Below are positions 33,845 through 42,663 of a stretch of 64,000 nt of DNA, in pieces. Source of the stretch: Bradyrhizobiaceae bacterium Ga0074131 (GTDB taxonomy: Bacteria > Pseudomonadota > Alphaproteobacteria > Rhizobiales > Xanthobacteraceae); contig LNEC01000017.1 of the NCBI GenBank assembly GCA_001464035.1, positions 62,001 through 126,000 of the forward strand. Reading direction: 5' to 3'. The position numbers and the translations under genes were made by a program. Position 1 is the first letter of the stretch. Every line of letters begins with the position of its first letter. Under the pieces are notes generated by a model. The model saw nothing but the letters and a program-made list of their open reading frames with translations. It ran no database searches and was not told the DNA's origin.

Positions 33845-34111
33845 TTAGCGCACCCTCCGCGACAGACCGAGCACGAACGCCAGCACTTCCGCCACCGCCT
33901 TGTACAGTTCGGTCGGGATTTCGTCGCCGATCTCGACATTGGAGAGCGCCCCGGCCAGCACTTCGTTTTCCTCGATCGGGATGTTGTTCGCCGTGGCGAC
34001 TTCGATGATCCTGGCGCCGATGCTGCCCTTGCCCTTGGCGGTCACCCGCGGCGCACCCGATTTGTCGTAGTGCAGCGCGACCGCCAGCCGCCGCCCCGAT
34101 TCGACCTTCAT
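33845..34111 (-). CDS. FlhB-like C-terminal domain protein (FhlB-like)
   Basis: A protein of 88 residues that matches only the cytoplasmic part of the flagellar export switch FlhB, starting just after where the autocleaved NPTH motif would be (VALHYDKSGAPRVTAKGKG, then ARIIEVATANNIPIEENEVLA, EIPTELYKAVAEVLAFV). It has no membrane helices and no NPTH. Stand-alone copies occur next to FliK-like genes in many bacteria; a role in export specificity is inferred. It overlaps the FliK-like stop by four bases (ATGA). Confidence 0.85.
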   Translation of the reverse strand: MKVESGRRLAVALHYDKSGAPRVTAKGKGSIGARIIEVATANNIPIEENEVLAGALSNVEIGDEIPTELYKAVAEVLAFVLGLSRRVR

Positions 34112-35607
34112 AGCGCGCGATCCAGGAAATGCCCGGCGGGCGCTGCCGGCGATGGCGGCGGCGGGCCGTCGCGGATCACGATCTCGCCGGGCTGAAGCTC
34201 GGCTTTGGCCAGCGCCTGGCCGAGTTGCGCCGCGCCAGCGCGCAGTTGCGCCGCGGTTTCCGGACGCTCCGCCCACATCCGCACCGAGGTGGCGCCGCCA
34301 ACCAGCGAGACCAGCGCATGCACCGGGCCGGCGGGTTCCACGTCGAGCGAGAATCGCGCCTGCCACACGCGTTGGGCCGCTTCGACCTCGTCACCGCCGC
34401 CGTCGCGGCAGATCTCGAACTCGGCCATCGCGGTTCCCAGCGGCGTCGCAAACGGGATTTCGAAATGCCAGCGCGGCGCCGCCGGATCGGTCCGCGGAGC
34501 AGATGTATCGATACGGTCCGGCAATGACGCCACCTGCAGCAGGGTCTGGCGCGCAATCGCAGCCTCGGTATCGCCGAGCAGTTGACGCACGGTGGTCGCC
34601 AGCGGTGCGTCTGATAGCAGCGACGGCAAGGCGACCGGCTGGGCGGAGGGCTGCGCGCCGCGAAACGGCGGCGGCGTGTTGGTCTGGAGGGTGACATCGC
34701 TACCGCGCAGGTCTTTCAGGGATCCCGGTGCCGGCAGGGCACGGCCGATCTCCTGCGACCCCTCCAGCAGCACATTCAGCGCGGCAGCCGTCACGGCGCG
34801 TGGCCCGCCGCCCGATGCCGGGGAGTCGCCGGCCGCCGTCAGCCGCGCCTGTGGCAAGAGGTTTTCCACCGCGTCGATGTCGGGGGACAGGGATGGGGCA
34901 AGCGGCGCCGCCGCCAGAGCCGCGGCTCCGCCGAGCGACGACAGCAGGGTCTGACGCAGCACGATCAGCGCGGCCTTCAGGTCGGGGATGCCGGCCGGCG
35001 GCGATCCCGACGCCAGCGAAGCCTCGAGAAACAGCCCTGACTTCTGGAAGGCATTCTTGACCTCGCCGCCGGTGAGGTTTTGATCGAGGCTGGTCCGCTG
35101 CGCCAGCAATTGCACCACCGCCTGCTGCAGCTTGGGCGGCAGGGCATCCGCCGCGGCAGCCCCGAGATTCGCAAACAGCGGTGCCAAACTGCCCTGCTGC
35201 GTGGCGGCGGACTGCGCTGCCGCGGAAACCGCCACCTTCTCGAGCGGCGTCAATGTCTGCTTCGGCAGCGCCGCCGCAATATTGGTCTCAGCTTGGGCCC
35301 GCGCAGCAGGCGCCAGTGTTACGGTGTCGGCGGTTGCGTCGGCACCCTGCCCCACCATCGCCAGCCTGATTCCGCCCTCGCTCTGCGATACCGCCAGCTG
35401 CAGGGCCTGTCCCGCCTTCAGCGGGACTTCCGACATCACATCGAGCGAGAGATTGGCGATCGCGATCCGCACCAGATTGTTGGCGAGAACCTTCAGCACC
35501 TGGGCGTCGATCACGGTTCCGGGCTGCAAGACGAGGTCGCGCGCGACGCCGGCTGATGACCCTTGGGTGGCTACGACGGAAAGGATCGGATTGACGGCAG
35601 TCGGCAT
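34108..35607 (-). CDS. FliK-like flagellar hook-length control protein
   Basis: A protein of 499 residues, mostly Ala/Leu/Gln-rich low complexity, ending in the compact C-terminal FliK domain (about 370-480: WHFEIPFATPLGTAMAEFEI, then VWQARFSLDVEPAGPVHALVSLVG and LRAGAAQLGQALAKAEL). In flagella, FliK measures the hook and signals FlhB to change substrate. The coupled FlhB-like domain downstream mirrors that partnership. No other flagellar gene is in the window, so this pair may be an accessory set. Confidence 0.8.
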   Translation of the reverse strand: MPTAVNPILSVVATQGSSAGVARDLVLQPGTVIDAQVLKVLANNLVRIAIANLSLDVMSEVPLKAGQALQLAVSQSEGGIRLAMVGQGADATADTVTLAPAARAQAETNIAAALPKQTLTPLEKVAVSAAAQSAATQQGSLAPLFANLGAAAADALPPKLQQAVVQLLAQRTSLDQNLTGGEVKNAFQKSGLFLEASLASGSPPAGIPDLKAALIVLRQTLLSSLGGAAALAAAPLAPSLSPDIDAVENLLPQARLTAAGDSPASGGGPRAVTAAALNVLLEGSQEIGRALPAPGSLKDLRGSDVTLQTNTPPPFRGAQPSAQPVALPSLLSDAPLATTVRQLLGDTEAAIARQTLLQVASLPDRIDTSAPRTDPAAPRWHFEIPFATPLGTAMAEFEICRDGGGDEVEAAQRVWQARFSLDVEPAGPVHALVSLVGGATSVRMWAERPETAAQLRAGAAQLGQALAKAELQPGEIVIRDGPPPPSPAAPAGHFLDRAL

Positions 35608-35692
35608 CGCGATATCTCGTTGGACTGCGAACGCTAGCCCAGCCGCGTAAACCTCTCGTTAACCGCCGGAGCCAAATCGCAAGATGGCCGGA

Positions 35693-36472
35693 TCATGCGG
35701 GCTTCAGCGCCCTGATGATGCCGGCGGCGGCCCTGAAATCGACCAGCCGCGCCCTGCGGCGCGCCGCCACCTCCTCGTCCACCCCCCATTGTTCGATGTT
35801 CCAGTCCTCATCGACGTGGGCTGCGTTCCAGACCTGATCGGCATCGAGCACGCCGCGCAGCAACGCCAGAGCGAGCAGCGCCGAGCCCGTCAAGGTCGTG
35901 ACCACATGCACGGCCGCGATCGACCAGGGGTCGTTCGGCAGCGCCGCGCGCGCCGCTGCGATCGCCGGCGCGGGCTGGCTCACATGCACGATGCCTTCGG
36001 CCAACATGAAATGCGCACCCAACGCATCGGCGGCCCAGAACACGATCGGATCCCAATGCGCCGCCTCCCGCGCTACCAGCGCCTCCGGATGACCGGCGCG
36101 GTAAAACAGCAGATCGGAGCCGAGATATTTCGCGACGTCGTCGGTGACGGCCGAAACCCGCTCGACCACAGCATCGATGACGCTGTTGGCGAACCGCGTC
36201 ATCGGCATGGTCAGGGGATTGATGAACTCCTGCTGTGCTTCCCACTCAGCCGCGATGGCATCGGCAATCTCCCGGTTCGGCGCGGCCAGCGCACGGCCGG
36301 AAGGCGTGCGGACCGGCTTGCCATCCAGCGTGACGGCAAACCCGCCCGGCCCTTCGACGACACCGGCATGGGTGTAAAAACGATTGCGCCGGGGTCCGCG
36401 CGTCGTGCGCCGCACGGCCTCCTCCGGATCGGGTCGGGATTGTCCAGCCGCTTCGTCGAATAGTTCGCGCAT
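35693..36472 (-). CDS. ATP12 family F1-ATPase assembly chaperone
   Basis: A protein of 259 residues from ATG 36472; a TTG at 36502 is possible. Recognised by NRFYTHAGVVEGPGGFAVTLDGKPVRTPSG and the NPLTMPMTRFANSVIDAV and EQWGVDEE segments. ATP12 binds the F1 alpha subunit during assembly in mitochondria and alphaproteobacteria. The next gene upstream (36743) is a homologue of the F1 zeta inhibitor, which supports an ATP-synthase locus. It ends beside the FliK-like gene with 85 bases between. Confidence 0.9.
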   Translation of the reverse strand: MRELFDEAAGQSRPDPEEAVRRTTRGPRRNRFYTHAGVVEGPGGFAVTLDGKPVRTPSGRALAAPNREIADAIAAEWEAQQEFINPLTMPMTRFANSVIDAVVERVSAVTDDVAKYLGSDLLFYRAGHPEALVAREAAHWDPIVFWAADALGAHFMLAEGIVHVSQPAPAIAAARAALPNDPWSIAAVHVVTTLTGSALLALALLRGVLDADQVWNAAHVDEDWNIEQWGVDEEVAARRRARLVDFRAAAGIIRALKPA

Positions 36473-36742
36473 GCGCTTTTTCGTCTCTGTCGGCGGCGAC
36501 AATTCTCAACAGCCCAGAGTACGACATAGATCGACACAAATAAAGCGAGCCGGCTGACGATGGCGAAGGGTTCGGTGCCGGTCCTGGTGGCTGTTCCGAT
36601 CGTGCCGGCCGGACAGGTGCCGGCTGCAGCCGGGCCGGGTTCCGAATGCCGGGTCGCCGATCAGGCAAGTCTACGCCATCATGGCGACCGATCATCCAGC
36701 TTCTCGACGGGCAGTGCCCCGGCGCGACAGAAAGGCTGAATT

Positions 36743-37084
36743 TCATCGCCGTCCGCTCATGATTGCCTCGGGATAGGTCTGCGCGAGATCAAGACTGGCT
36801 CGCATCGCCATCTCCTGCAGATAGCTGCGCAACTGCCGATCGCTGATTGGCCTGCCGCAGGAGGCCAAGTCGATGGCGACCTTGGCGATCACGTCATCGT
36901 GGCCGGGACTATCGCGATCGGCCAGGTGGACCGACCAGGCATAGTCCTCGATCGCATCGCCCTTCAGGCCCATGCGCTGCCCCGCCCAAAGCCCAAAAAG
37001 CACGTTTCTGCGGGCGATCTCTCCGTCGCGGGTATCGTATTCGATTTGATGCGGGTCGTCGTTCATTCGCAGATGCAATGTCAT
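36743..37084 (-). CDS. divergent DUF1476 / F1-ATPase zeta-subunit-like protein
   Basis: A protein of 113 residues with GGAG 7 bases before ATG 37084. The helical core keeps the DUF1476 pattern: ARRNVLFGLWAGQRMGLKG, then IEDYAWSVHLADRDSPGHDDVIAKV and ISDRQLRSYLQEMAMRA. Canonical zeta starts with an F-x-x-R-E-x-A-F-E-x-K-F type segment that enters the F1 rotor and inhibits ATP hydrolysis. Here the N-terminus reads TLHLRMNDDPHQIEYDTRDGE instead, so the inhibitory region is changed. It probably binds F1 or regulates something similar, but inhibition is doubtful. Transcribed with ATP12 or just ahead of it. Confidence 0.75.
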   Translation of the reverse strand: MTLHLRMNDDPHQIEYDTRDGEIARRNVLFGLWAGQRMGLKGDAIEDYAWSVHLADRDSPGHDDVIAKVAIDLASCGRPISDRQLRSYLQEMAMRASLDLAQTYPEAIMSGRR

Positions 37085-37150
37085 GGCGTTTCTCCTGCTC
37101 CTTTCCACTCTGATCGAACCCTTGATAGAGGCCAGTTCGGGCAGGCGCCA

Positions 37151-37295
37151 ATTGGATTGTTCAATGATGCAGATTGAGGGATCCCAAGGGAAAACGCGGG
37201 CATATCGAGCTGAGCCAGGCGCATCGCATCTCGCGCGCGCCGCAGCCTGGCCCTGGTGCAGTGTAGTGAGAAAGTTGCATTGGATTTTTCAATGA
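37151..37295. repeat. 17-bp direct repeat, one mismatch
   Basis: ATTGGATTGTTCAATGA at 37151-37167 recurs as ATTGGATTTTTCAATGA at 37279-37295, 128 bases away. Both lie in the 290-bp stretch between the zeta-like gene and the first plus-strand gene of the metal island, where I see no gene. The AT-rich copies could be regulator-binding sites or a trace of a rearrangement at the left edge of the island. Confidence 0.5.
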
Positions 37296-37374
37296 CGAAC
37301 AGCCGAAGAACTCATTTCAAAAACTGTCGCAGACGGAAGATAAGAAATCCGCCAGGTTAGTGGAGAGGTTAGCG

Positions 37375-37551
37375 ATGAAGACAGGTATCCGGCCGATGGA
37401 AGTTCAGTCGAAGTTCGAGAGAGACGATCTGAGGCAATACGAAATACCGGCCCGCGCCGGCCAATCAGCACGAGTGATCGTCGTTGAAAAAGTGCTTCGC
37501 CGTTCGAGCCTACCCGTCGCCGGCATGGGACAGGATTCTGCGGATCATTAA
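37375..37551 (+). CDS. small hypothetical protein
   Basis: An open frame of 58 codons with GGAGAGG 7 bases before the ATG (MKTGIRPMEVQSKFERDDLRQYEIPARAGQ...). The initiation region is good, but the sequence has no recognised family and low length, so it may be a remnant of an older gene. It lies just ahead of the TerC fragment. Confidence 0.3.
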   Translation: MKTGIRPMEVQSKFERDDLRQYEIPARAGQSARVIVVEKVLRRSSLPVAGMGQDSADH

Positions 37552-37569
37552 CTGGAGCGTGACGGCGGC

Positions 37570-37923
37570 TTGCAGCGCCTGGCGATGCTGACAGTCCTTC
37601 GAGCAAGGCGCTTTGCAAACACCACGTGCCGGCGATTGCCATGTCGACCGTGTCGAGCCGCTAGCGTGCACCGCTTCCGGTATCTGAAATACGCGCGCTC
37701 CTTGGTTCTGATCTTCATCGGTCTCAAGATCTTCTGGAACCAGATACTCGGCAAACTCGATCCGCTGATATCGCTCAGCGTGACGTTCACATTGCTGGCC
37801 GGCGGCGTGATCTTCTCGATGTGGAAGGTAAAGAGGGACGAGGCGGCACGAGCACCAGCCGCGAACCCGCTCTTTCTGCAACAACTCGCCGCTCCGGCCG
37901 CGGACGCTTCCGTTCAACGCTGA
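37570..37923 (+). pseudogene. C-terminal fragment of a TerC-family membrane protein
   Basis: Residues about 36-88 of this frame (FRYLKYARSLVLIFIGLKIF, then LSVTFTLLAGGVIFSMWKVK) match the last two transmembrane helices of TerC proteins, which handle tellurite or metal ions such as Mn. The preceding 35 residues and the upstream DNA do not look like the rest of TerC, so the N-terminal three-quarters are missing. The fragment is joined to the efflux operon: its stop shares a base with the ATG of the adaptor gene (TGATG). It may still be translated and couple translation of the adaptor. Confidence 0.6.
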
Positions 37924-39167
37924 TGCCACCTTCGACAGAAAGCACGAGAACCCCGATGACGAACGATACCATCACCCAAGCTCGACCCGTCAGCCGGTCC
38001 TCCGCGCATGGCCGGATGGTCCGGAAGATGATCTGGCTGATTTCCTCACCTCGCAACCTGGCCGCGCTGGTCGGGATATCCGTCGTCGGCGCCATCTTAC
38101 CCATCGGCACCTGCCTGGCCGCCGACCAGGCCGACGTCGTGATCACGATGGACGAACGGGAGATTCGCACCGCCGGCATCGGGACATCGCCGGTCGAGCC
38201 GGAGCGCGGCGAGACCGAACTGTCGCTGCCCGGCACCGTGGCCATCCCGCCCCCCCAACTCCGCGTAGTCGCCGCGCCGGCCAACGGCCTGGTCGAGACG
38301 GTGCTGGTCGCAACCGACGAAAACGTGACGGCCGGCCAGCCGATCGCGCGCTTGCGCTCGCCAGACCTCGTCGAGGCACAGCGTCAATATTTGGCCGCGC
38401 TCGCCGACGAGGCGCTGGCCGCCGACCGCCTTCGTCGCATCCGCTTTCTGTGGGAAAGCAGGGCGACACCGGAGCGCGAATTGCGTGTCGTCGAAACCGA
38501 AGCCGTCAACGCCAAGTCGCGTCTCGACGAGCGGGCCCAGATCCTCAGCCTGATGGAAATGTCCGCAGCCGATATCGAGACGCTGCGCAGCTCGCGACGG
38601 ATCCTCAGCTCAGTCACGGTGCACGCGCCGATCTCGGGGACCGTGGTACGACGCGACGCGAGCCCGGGTCAGCGTGTAGAGGCTGCGGCGCCCGTCGTCT
38701 CCCTCGCCGCGCTTGATCCGCTTTGGGTCAATATCCAGGTGCCGGCCGCGCGCCTGCCGGCGATCACCGCCGGTCAGGCCGTTGTAATGCCGGCTTATGG
38801 CGTGCAGGGACGCATCGTCCGGATCGGCCGCACCGTCGAGGCCTCAACGCAGTCAGCCGTCGCGGTCGCCGAAATCAGCTCGGCCAATGGCACGGTCCGC
38901 CCAGGGCTTGCTGTCCTGGTCACGATCCGCATCAGCCAGAACGGCGAATCGCAATGGTCGGTACCGGCGACATCGGTCGTGCGTCACCGCGACCGTGCCT
39001 GGGTATTCGTGAAAGACCCCCGGGGCTTTGTGGCGCGACCTGTCCAGGTCATTTCGGAAACCGCGCGCAGCGCCTCGGTTCGCGGTCCCCTCGCCAACGG
39101 TGACGAGGTGGCCGATCGCGGCATCATCGCGCTGCTCTCCGAACTCGCGGCCACGGACAAGGACTGA
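37923..39167 (+). CDS. RND efflux periplasmic adaptor (CusB/CzcB-type)
   Basis: A protein of 414 residues from the coupled ATG; ATGs at 37956 and 38016 are alternatives, and the export signal is nearest to the last (MVRKMIWLISSPRNLAALVG...). The membrane-fusion fold is clear: barrel-sandwich halves ELSLPGTVAIPP...VVAAPANGLVETVLV, a helical hairpin about 130-200 (VEAQRQYLAALADEALAADRLRR), and a return strand TVHAPISGTVVRRDASPGQRV followed by the beta-barrel and MPD. It links the pump 39171 to an outer-membrane channel. There is no obvious metal-binding N-terminal motif of the CusB Met type in the mature start. Confidence 0.88.
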   Translation: MPPSTESTRTPMTNDTITQARPVSRSSAHGRMVRKMIWLISSPRNLAALVGISVVGAILPIGTCLAADQADVVITMDEREIRTAGIGTSPVEPERGETELSLPGTVAIPPPQLRVVAAPANGLVETVLVATDENVTAGQPIARLRSPDLVEAQRQYLAALADEALAADRLRRIRFLWESRATPERELRVVETEAVNAKSRLDERAQILSLMEMSAADIETLRSSRRILSSVTVHAPISGTVVRRDASPGQRVEAAAPVVSLAALDPLWVNIQVPAARLPAITAGQAVVMPAYGVQGRIVRIGRTVEASTQSAVAVAEISSANGTVRPGLAVLVTIRISQNGESQWSVPATSVVRHRDRAWVFVKDPRGFVARPVQVISETARSASVRGPLANGDEVADRGIIALLSELAATDKD

Positions 39168-39170
39168 GTC

Positions 39171-42100
39171 ATGCTTGCCGGAATGGTCGACCTCGCACTG
39201 AAGCAGCGCCTCATCGTGTTCATCGCGGCTATCGCGCTGGCCGTCTGGGGGACGATCGCCTACCAGAAGCTTTCGATCGACGCCTTTCCGGATGTCGCGC
39301 CGATCCAAGTACTGGTTTCGATGCAGGCGCCCGGCCTCACGCCCGAGGAGCTCGAGAGCCGGGTCACGACACCGATCGAGCTAGCCGCGCGCGGCATCCC
39401 GAACCTGGTACGCATGCGATCGACGACACGATACGCGGTCGCGCTCCTGACCTTCGAGTTTGCCGACGGCACCGACATCTTCTGGGCTCGCGCGCAGGTC
39501 AATGAGCGCCTGCAGGAGGTGCGCGACCAACTGCCCGCTGGCAGCGACGGCGGCCTCGCCCCGATCGTTACTCCTCTCGCCGAGATGGTGATGTTTACCA
39601 TCGAGTCGGCGACCATGACCACGCAGGAGAAGCGGTCGCTGCTCGACTGGACGATCCGGCCGGCGCTGCGCAGTCTGCCCGGTGTTGCCGACGTCAACGT
39701 GCTGGGCGGCCATGTGCGCACGTTCGAAGTTATTCCGTCGGCCTCCGCCATGGCGGCGCGGGGCATCACCACGCAGATGCTGGAGAAGGCGGTCGAGGTC
39801 AACAACCGCAACGACGGGGCCGGACGCATCCGGAACGGCGAGGAAGCGTTGCTGGTGCGGTCGGAAGGCCGCATCCAGACCCTGGACGATATCCGCAATA
39901 CCGTCGTGGCGACGCGCAACGGTGTGATCGTGCGGGTCAGCGACATTGCCGACGTGCGCTATGGCTCGCTCGCCCGCAACGGCGTGGTAACCGCGGACGC
40001 GACCGGCGAGGCCGTGTGGGGCATGGTGCTCGGTCTGCGTGGCGCCAATGCGCGTACCGTGGTGGACGGCGTGAAGGCGCGCTTCGATTCACTTGCGCCG
40101 CAACTGCCCGAGGGCGCCCGCATCGTAATTTTCTACGATCGCAGCGAACTGATAGGCAAGGCCGTCTGGACCGTGCAGAAGGTGCTGCTCGAGGCAATTG
40201 CATTCGTCGTCGTACTTCTGCTGCTGTTCCTGGGAAACCTGCGCTCGGCGCTGGTTGTCTCGCTGATCCTGCCGCTCGCGGTGTTGACGACCTTCGGTGT
40301 GATGCGCCAGTTGGGCTGGTCGGCCAACATCATGTCGCTCGGCGGACTGGCGATCGCCATCGGCTTGCTGGTCGACTGCGCCGTAGTGGTGGTGGAAAAT
40401 GTCGAGCACCGCCTTTCTACCGTCGAGAAGCCCAATCTCGCCACGCGTCTGCGCCTCACCCTGGAGGCGACGCGTGAGGTCGCCATGCCGCTCGTATCGG
40501 GCGTCGCCATCATCATCCTGGTGTTCATGCCGCTGCTTGCCTTGCAGGGCCTGGAAGGCCGACTGTTCAGCCCGGTCGCGCTCACCATCGTGGTGGCGCT
40601 GATCGCTGCGCTGGTGCTCTCGCTAACAGTGGTTCCCGCGCTCTCTGCCTATCTGCTGCGCACCGGCGCCCACGCCGAACCGTGGCTGGTGCGCAAGCTC
40701 CACGCCGGCTACGATCCGCTGTTGGCCTATGTGATGCGGCGGCCGATCAGCGTTTTCGTGGCAGTCGCCATCGGCGTTGCCGCGGTCGTCGTCGTGTTCC
40801 CGCGAATCGGCAGCACCTTCATGCCCGTGATGGATGAAGGCACGCCCGTCATTACGATCCGCAAGTTTCCTACTATCTCGGTCGAAGAGGCAGCGCAGAC
40901 CGATCAGCGTATTCAGCAGGCCCTGAAGGCGGAGATTCCCGAGATACGGCGGATCATCGCCCGGGCTGGCGCCGACGAACTCGGCATCGATCCGGTCGGC
41001 CTCAACGAGACCGACATGTTCATGACGCTGGCCCCGCGCGGCGAGTGGCGCGGTGACGACATGCGCTGGTTTCTCGGCGAACTGCGCCGCGTGCTCGACG
41101 GTATTCCGGGGATCAGCTACGCGCTGACCCAACCGATCGACATGCGGGTTCAGGAAATGATCATCGGCGCGCGCGGCGACGTCGTCGTCAAGGTGTTCGG
41201 TGACGACATCGCTAACCTGAACCGGGTGGCCCGCGACGTCGCTTCCGCGATTCGCACCGTCCCGGGCGCGATCGACGTTTTCGCGCTTCGCAACGCCGGG
41301 ATGCGCTACTTCACGGTGGCGGTGGACCGCGCCCAAGCGGGCCGCTTTGGGCTGAACGCCGAGGAGATACAGGAGGCGCTGAGAGTCTGGGTCGACGGCC
41401 GCCGGCTCGGCATCGTGCTGGAAGGCCAGGTGAGAACGCCACTGGTGGTCCGCGGCGAGGCGCGCCAGCGCGCCTCCGCGGCCGATCTGGGACGGGTGCC
41501 GATCGTGCTGCCCGGCGGCGGCACCGTCGAGCTGGCCCAGGTCGCCAACATCCGGGTCGAGGACGGACCCATCCAGGTGATCCGCGAGGACGGTCAGCGC
41601 TTCGCCACCATCCTGGCCAATGTGCGCGGGCGAGATCTGGTCGGCTTCGTCGATGACGCCAAGGCGGCGTCCGCGCAGGTTGCGCTGCCCAAGGGCTATT
41701 CGCTTGTCTGGGGCGGCCAGTTCGAAAACCAGCAGCGGGCCGCCGCGCGCCTTTCGATCGTCGTGCCGATTGCCCTCGGAGCCATATTCCTGCTTCTCTA
41801 CATGACGTTCGGGTCACTGCGGCAGGCTGCACTCGTCTTCTGCAACGTCCCTTTCGCCACCATCGGCGGTGTCATCGCCCTTTGGGCTTCCGGCGAGTTC
41901 CTCTCGGTGCCCGCCTCGGTCGGCTTCATCGCCTTGATGGGTATCGCAGTGCTCAACGGTGTGGTGCTGGTATCGTATATCAATGAAGTGTGCGCGCGCG
42001 GTGCATTGCCGTTTCGCGAGGCGGTCATGGAGGGCGCGAGACGACGGCTACGGCCCGTCACCCTGACCGCGTCGATCGCCGCACTCGGCCTGGTGCCGTT

Positions 42101-42413
42101 CCTGTTCGCTGACGGACCAGGCGCCGAGATTCAACGACCCCTTGCCATCGTGGTGATCGGTGGTCTGATCACCGCGACGGCCCTGACCCTGCTGCTTGTT
42201 CCGATTCTCTACGACAGGTTTGCTCTGCCGCGGGCCGAGCGCCGTCTGCTGGCCGAACAAGAACAACACGACGAACGTGCGCGACAGTCAGAAGCGCGCC
42301 CGGTTACCGATCGGTCGGATTCCCAGCATGCCGGACCGCCCCATCGGACAGGGCCCGCCAAGCCACCGCCCGCAGGAGAGTTGGCTGCAATTGAGGGCGC
42401 ACGCCACGGCTGA
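39171..42413 (+). CDS. heavy-metal efflux RND pump (CusA/CzcA-type)
   Basis: A protein of 1080 residues, the inner-membrane proton antiporter of a tripartite metal exporter. Features: N-terminal TM1, first periplasmic loop starting SIDAFPDVAPIQVLVSMQAPGLTPEELE, and TM4 GLAIAIGLLVDCAVVVVEN with the proton-relay Asp at 402. A second TM set (VGFIALMGIAVLNGVVLVSYINE) lies near 910-940. The TM4 sequence places it in the HME group, but it is not clearly Cu- or Zn/Co-type. The C-terminus is extended and hydrophilic. Gap to the adaptor is 3 bases. No outer-membrane channel gene (CusC/CzcC) is found. Confidence 0.9.
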   Translation: MLAGMVDLALKQRLIVFIAAIALAVWGTIAYQKLSIDAFPDVAPIQVLVSMQAPGLTPEELESRVTTPIELAARGIPNLVRMRSTTRYAVALLTFEFADGTDIFWARAQVNERLQEVRDQLPAGSDGGLAPIVTPLAEMVMFTIESATMTTQEKRSLLDWTIRPALRSLPGVADVNVLGGHVRTFEVIPSASAMAARGITTQMLEKAVEVNNRNDGAGRIRNGEEALLVRSEGRIQTLDDIRNTVVATRNGVIVRVSDIADVRYGSLARNGVVTADATGEAVWGMVLGLRGANARTVVDGVKARFDSLAPQLPEGARIVIFYDRSELIGKAVWTVQKVLLEAIAFVVVLLLLFLGNLRSALVVSLILPLAVLTTFGVMRQLGWSANIMSLGGLAIAIGLLVDCAVVVVENVEHRLSTVEKPNLATRLRLTLEATREVAMPLVSGVAIIILVFMPLLALQGLEGRLFSPVALTIVVALIAALVLSLTVVPALSAYLLRTGAHAEPWLVRKLHAGYDPLLAYVMRRPISVFVAVAIGVAAVVVVFPRIGSTFMPVMDEGTPVITIRKFPTISVEEAAQTDQRIQQALKAEIPEIRRIIARAGADELGIDPVGLNETDMFMTLAPRGEWRGDDMRWFLGELRRVLDGIPGISYALTQPIDMRVQEMIIGARGDVVVKVFGDDIANLNRVARDVASAIRTVPGAIDVFALRNAGMRYFTVAVDRAQAGRFGLNAEEIQEALRVWVDGRRLGIVLEGQVRTPLVVRGEARQRASAADLGRVPIVLPGGGTVELAQVANIRVEDGPIQVIREDGQRFATILANVRGRDLVGFVDDAKAASAQVALPKGYSLVWGGQFENQQRAAARLSIVVPIALGAIFLLLYMTFGSLRQAALVFCNVPFATIGGVIALWASGEFLSVPASVGFIALMGIAVLNGVVLVSYINEVCARGALPFREAVMEGARRRLRPVTLTASIAALGLVPFLFADGPGAEIQRPLAIVVIGGLITATALTLLLVPILYDRFALPRAERRLLAEQEQHDERARQSEARPVTDRSDSQHAGPPHRTGPAKPPPAGELAAIEGARHG

Positions 42414-42663
42414 CTAAAGGACTGGGCCTGTTTGGGGGCCCCCCGTTTCGTGCGTGGCGCCGGACGTGATTATCGCGGCGCGCGGTAGGCCACGGTTGAT
42501 GGCCAAGGCCATGGCCCGGGGTTTCTTTAGGACGCCCGCCGGGTCGGTAGGTGACCAAATTTGCGTAGCGTAATGCCGTTCCGGAGCTGAGCGTTTGTGA
42601 AACTATGATAGTGGATGGTACGGTTCGATCAGGCAGGGCAACCATGCATTCCAGGCTGCAGCA

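Noticed and set aside
42414..42663. A GGGCC/GGCCC stem near 42425 as a terminator for the RND gene
   Set aside because: No T-run follows, and the stem is short and GC-rich as expected by chance in this DNA.
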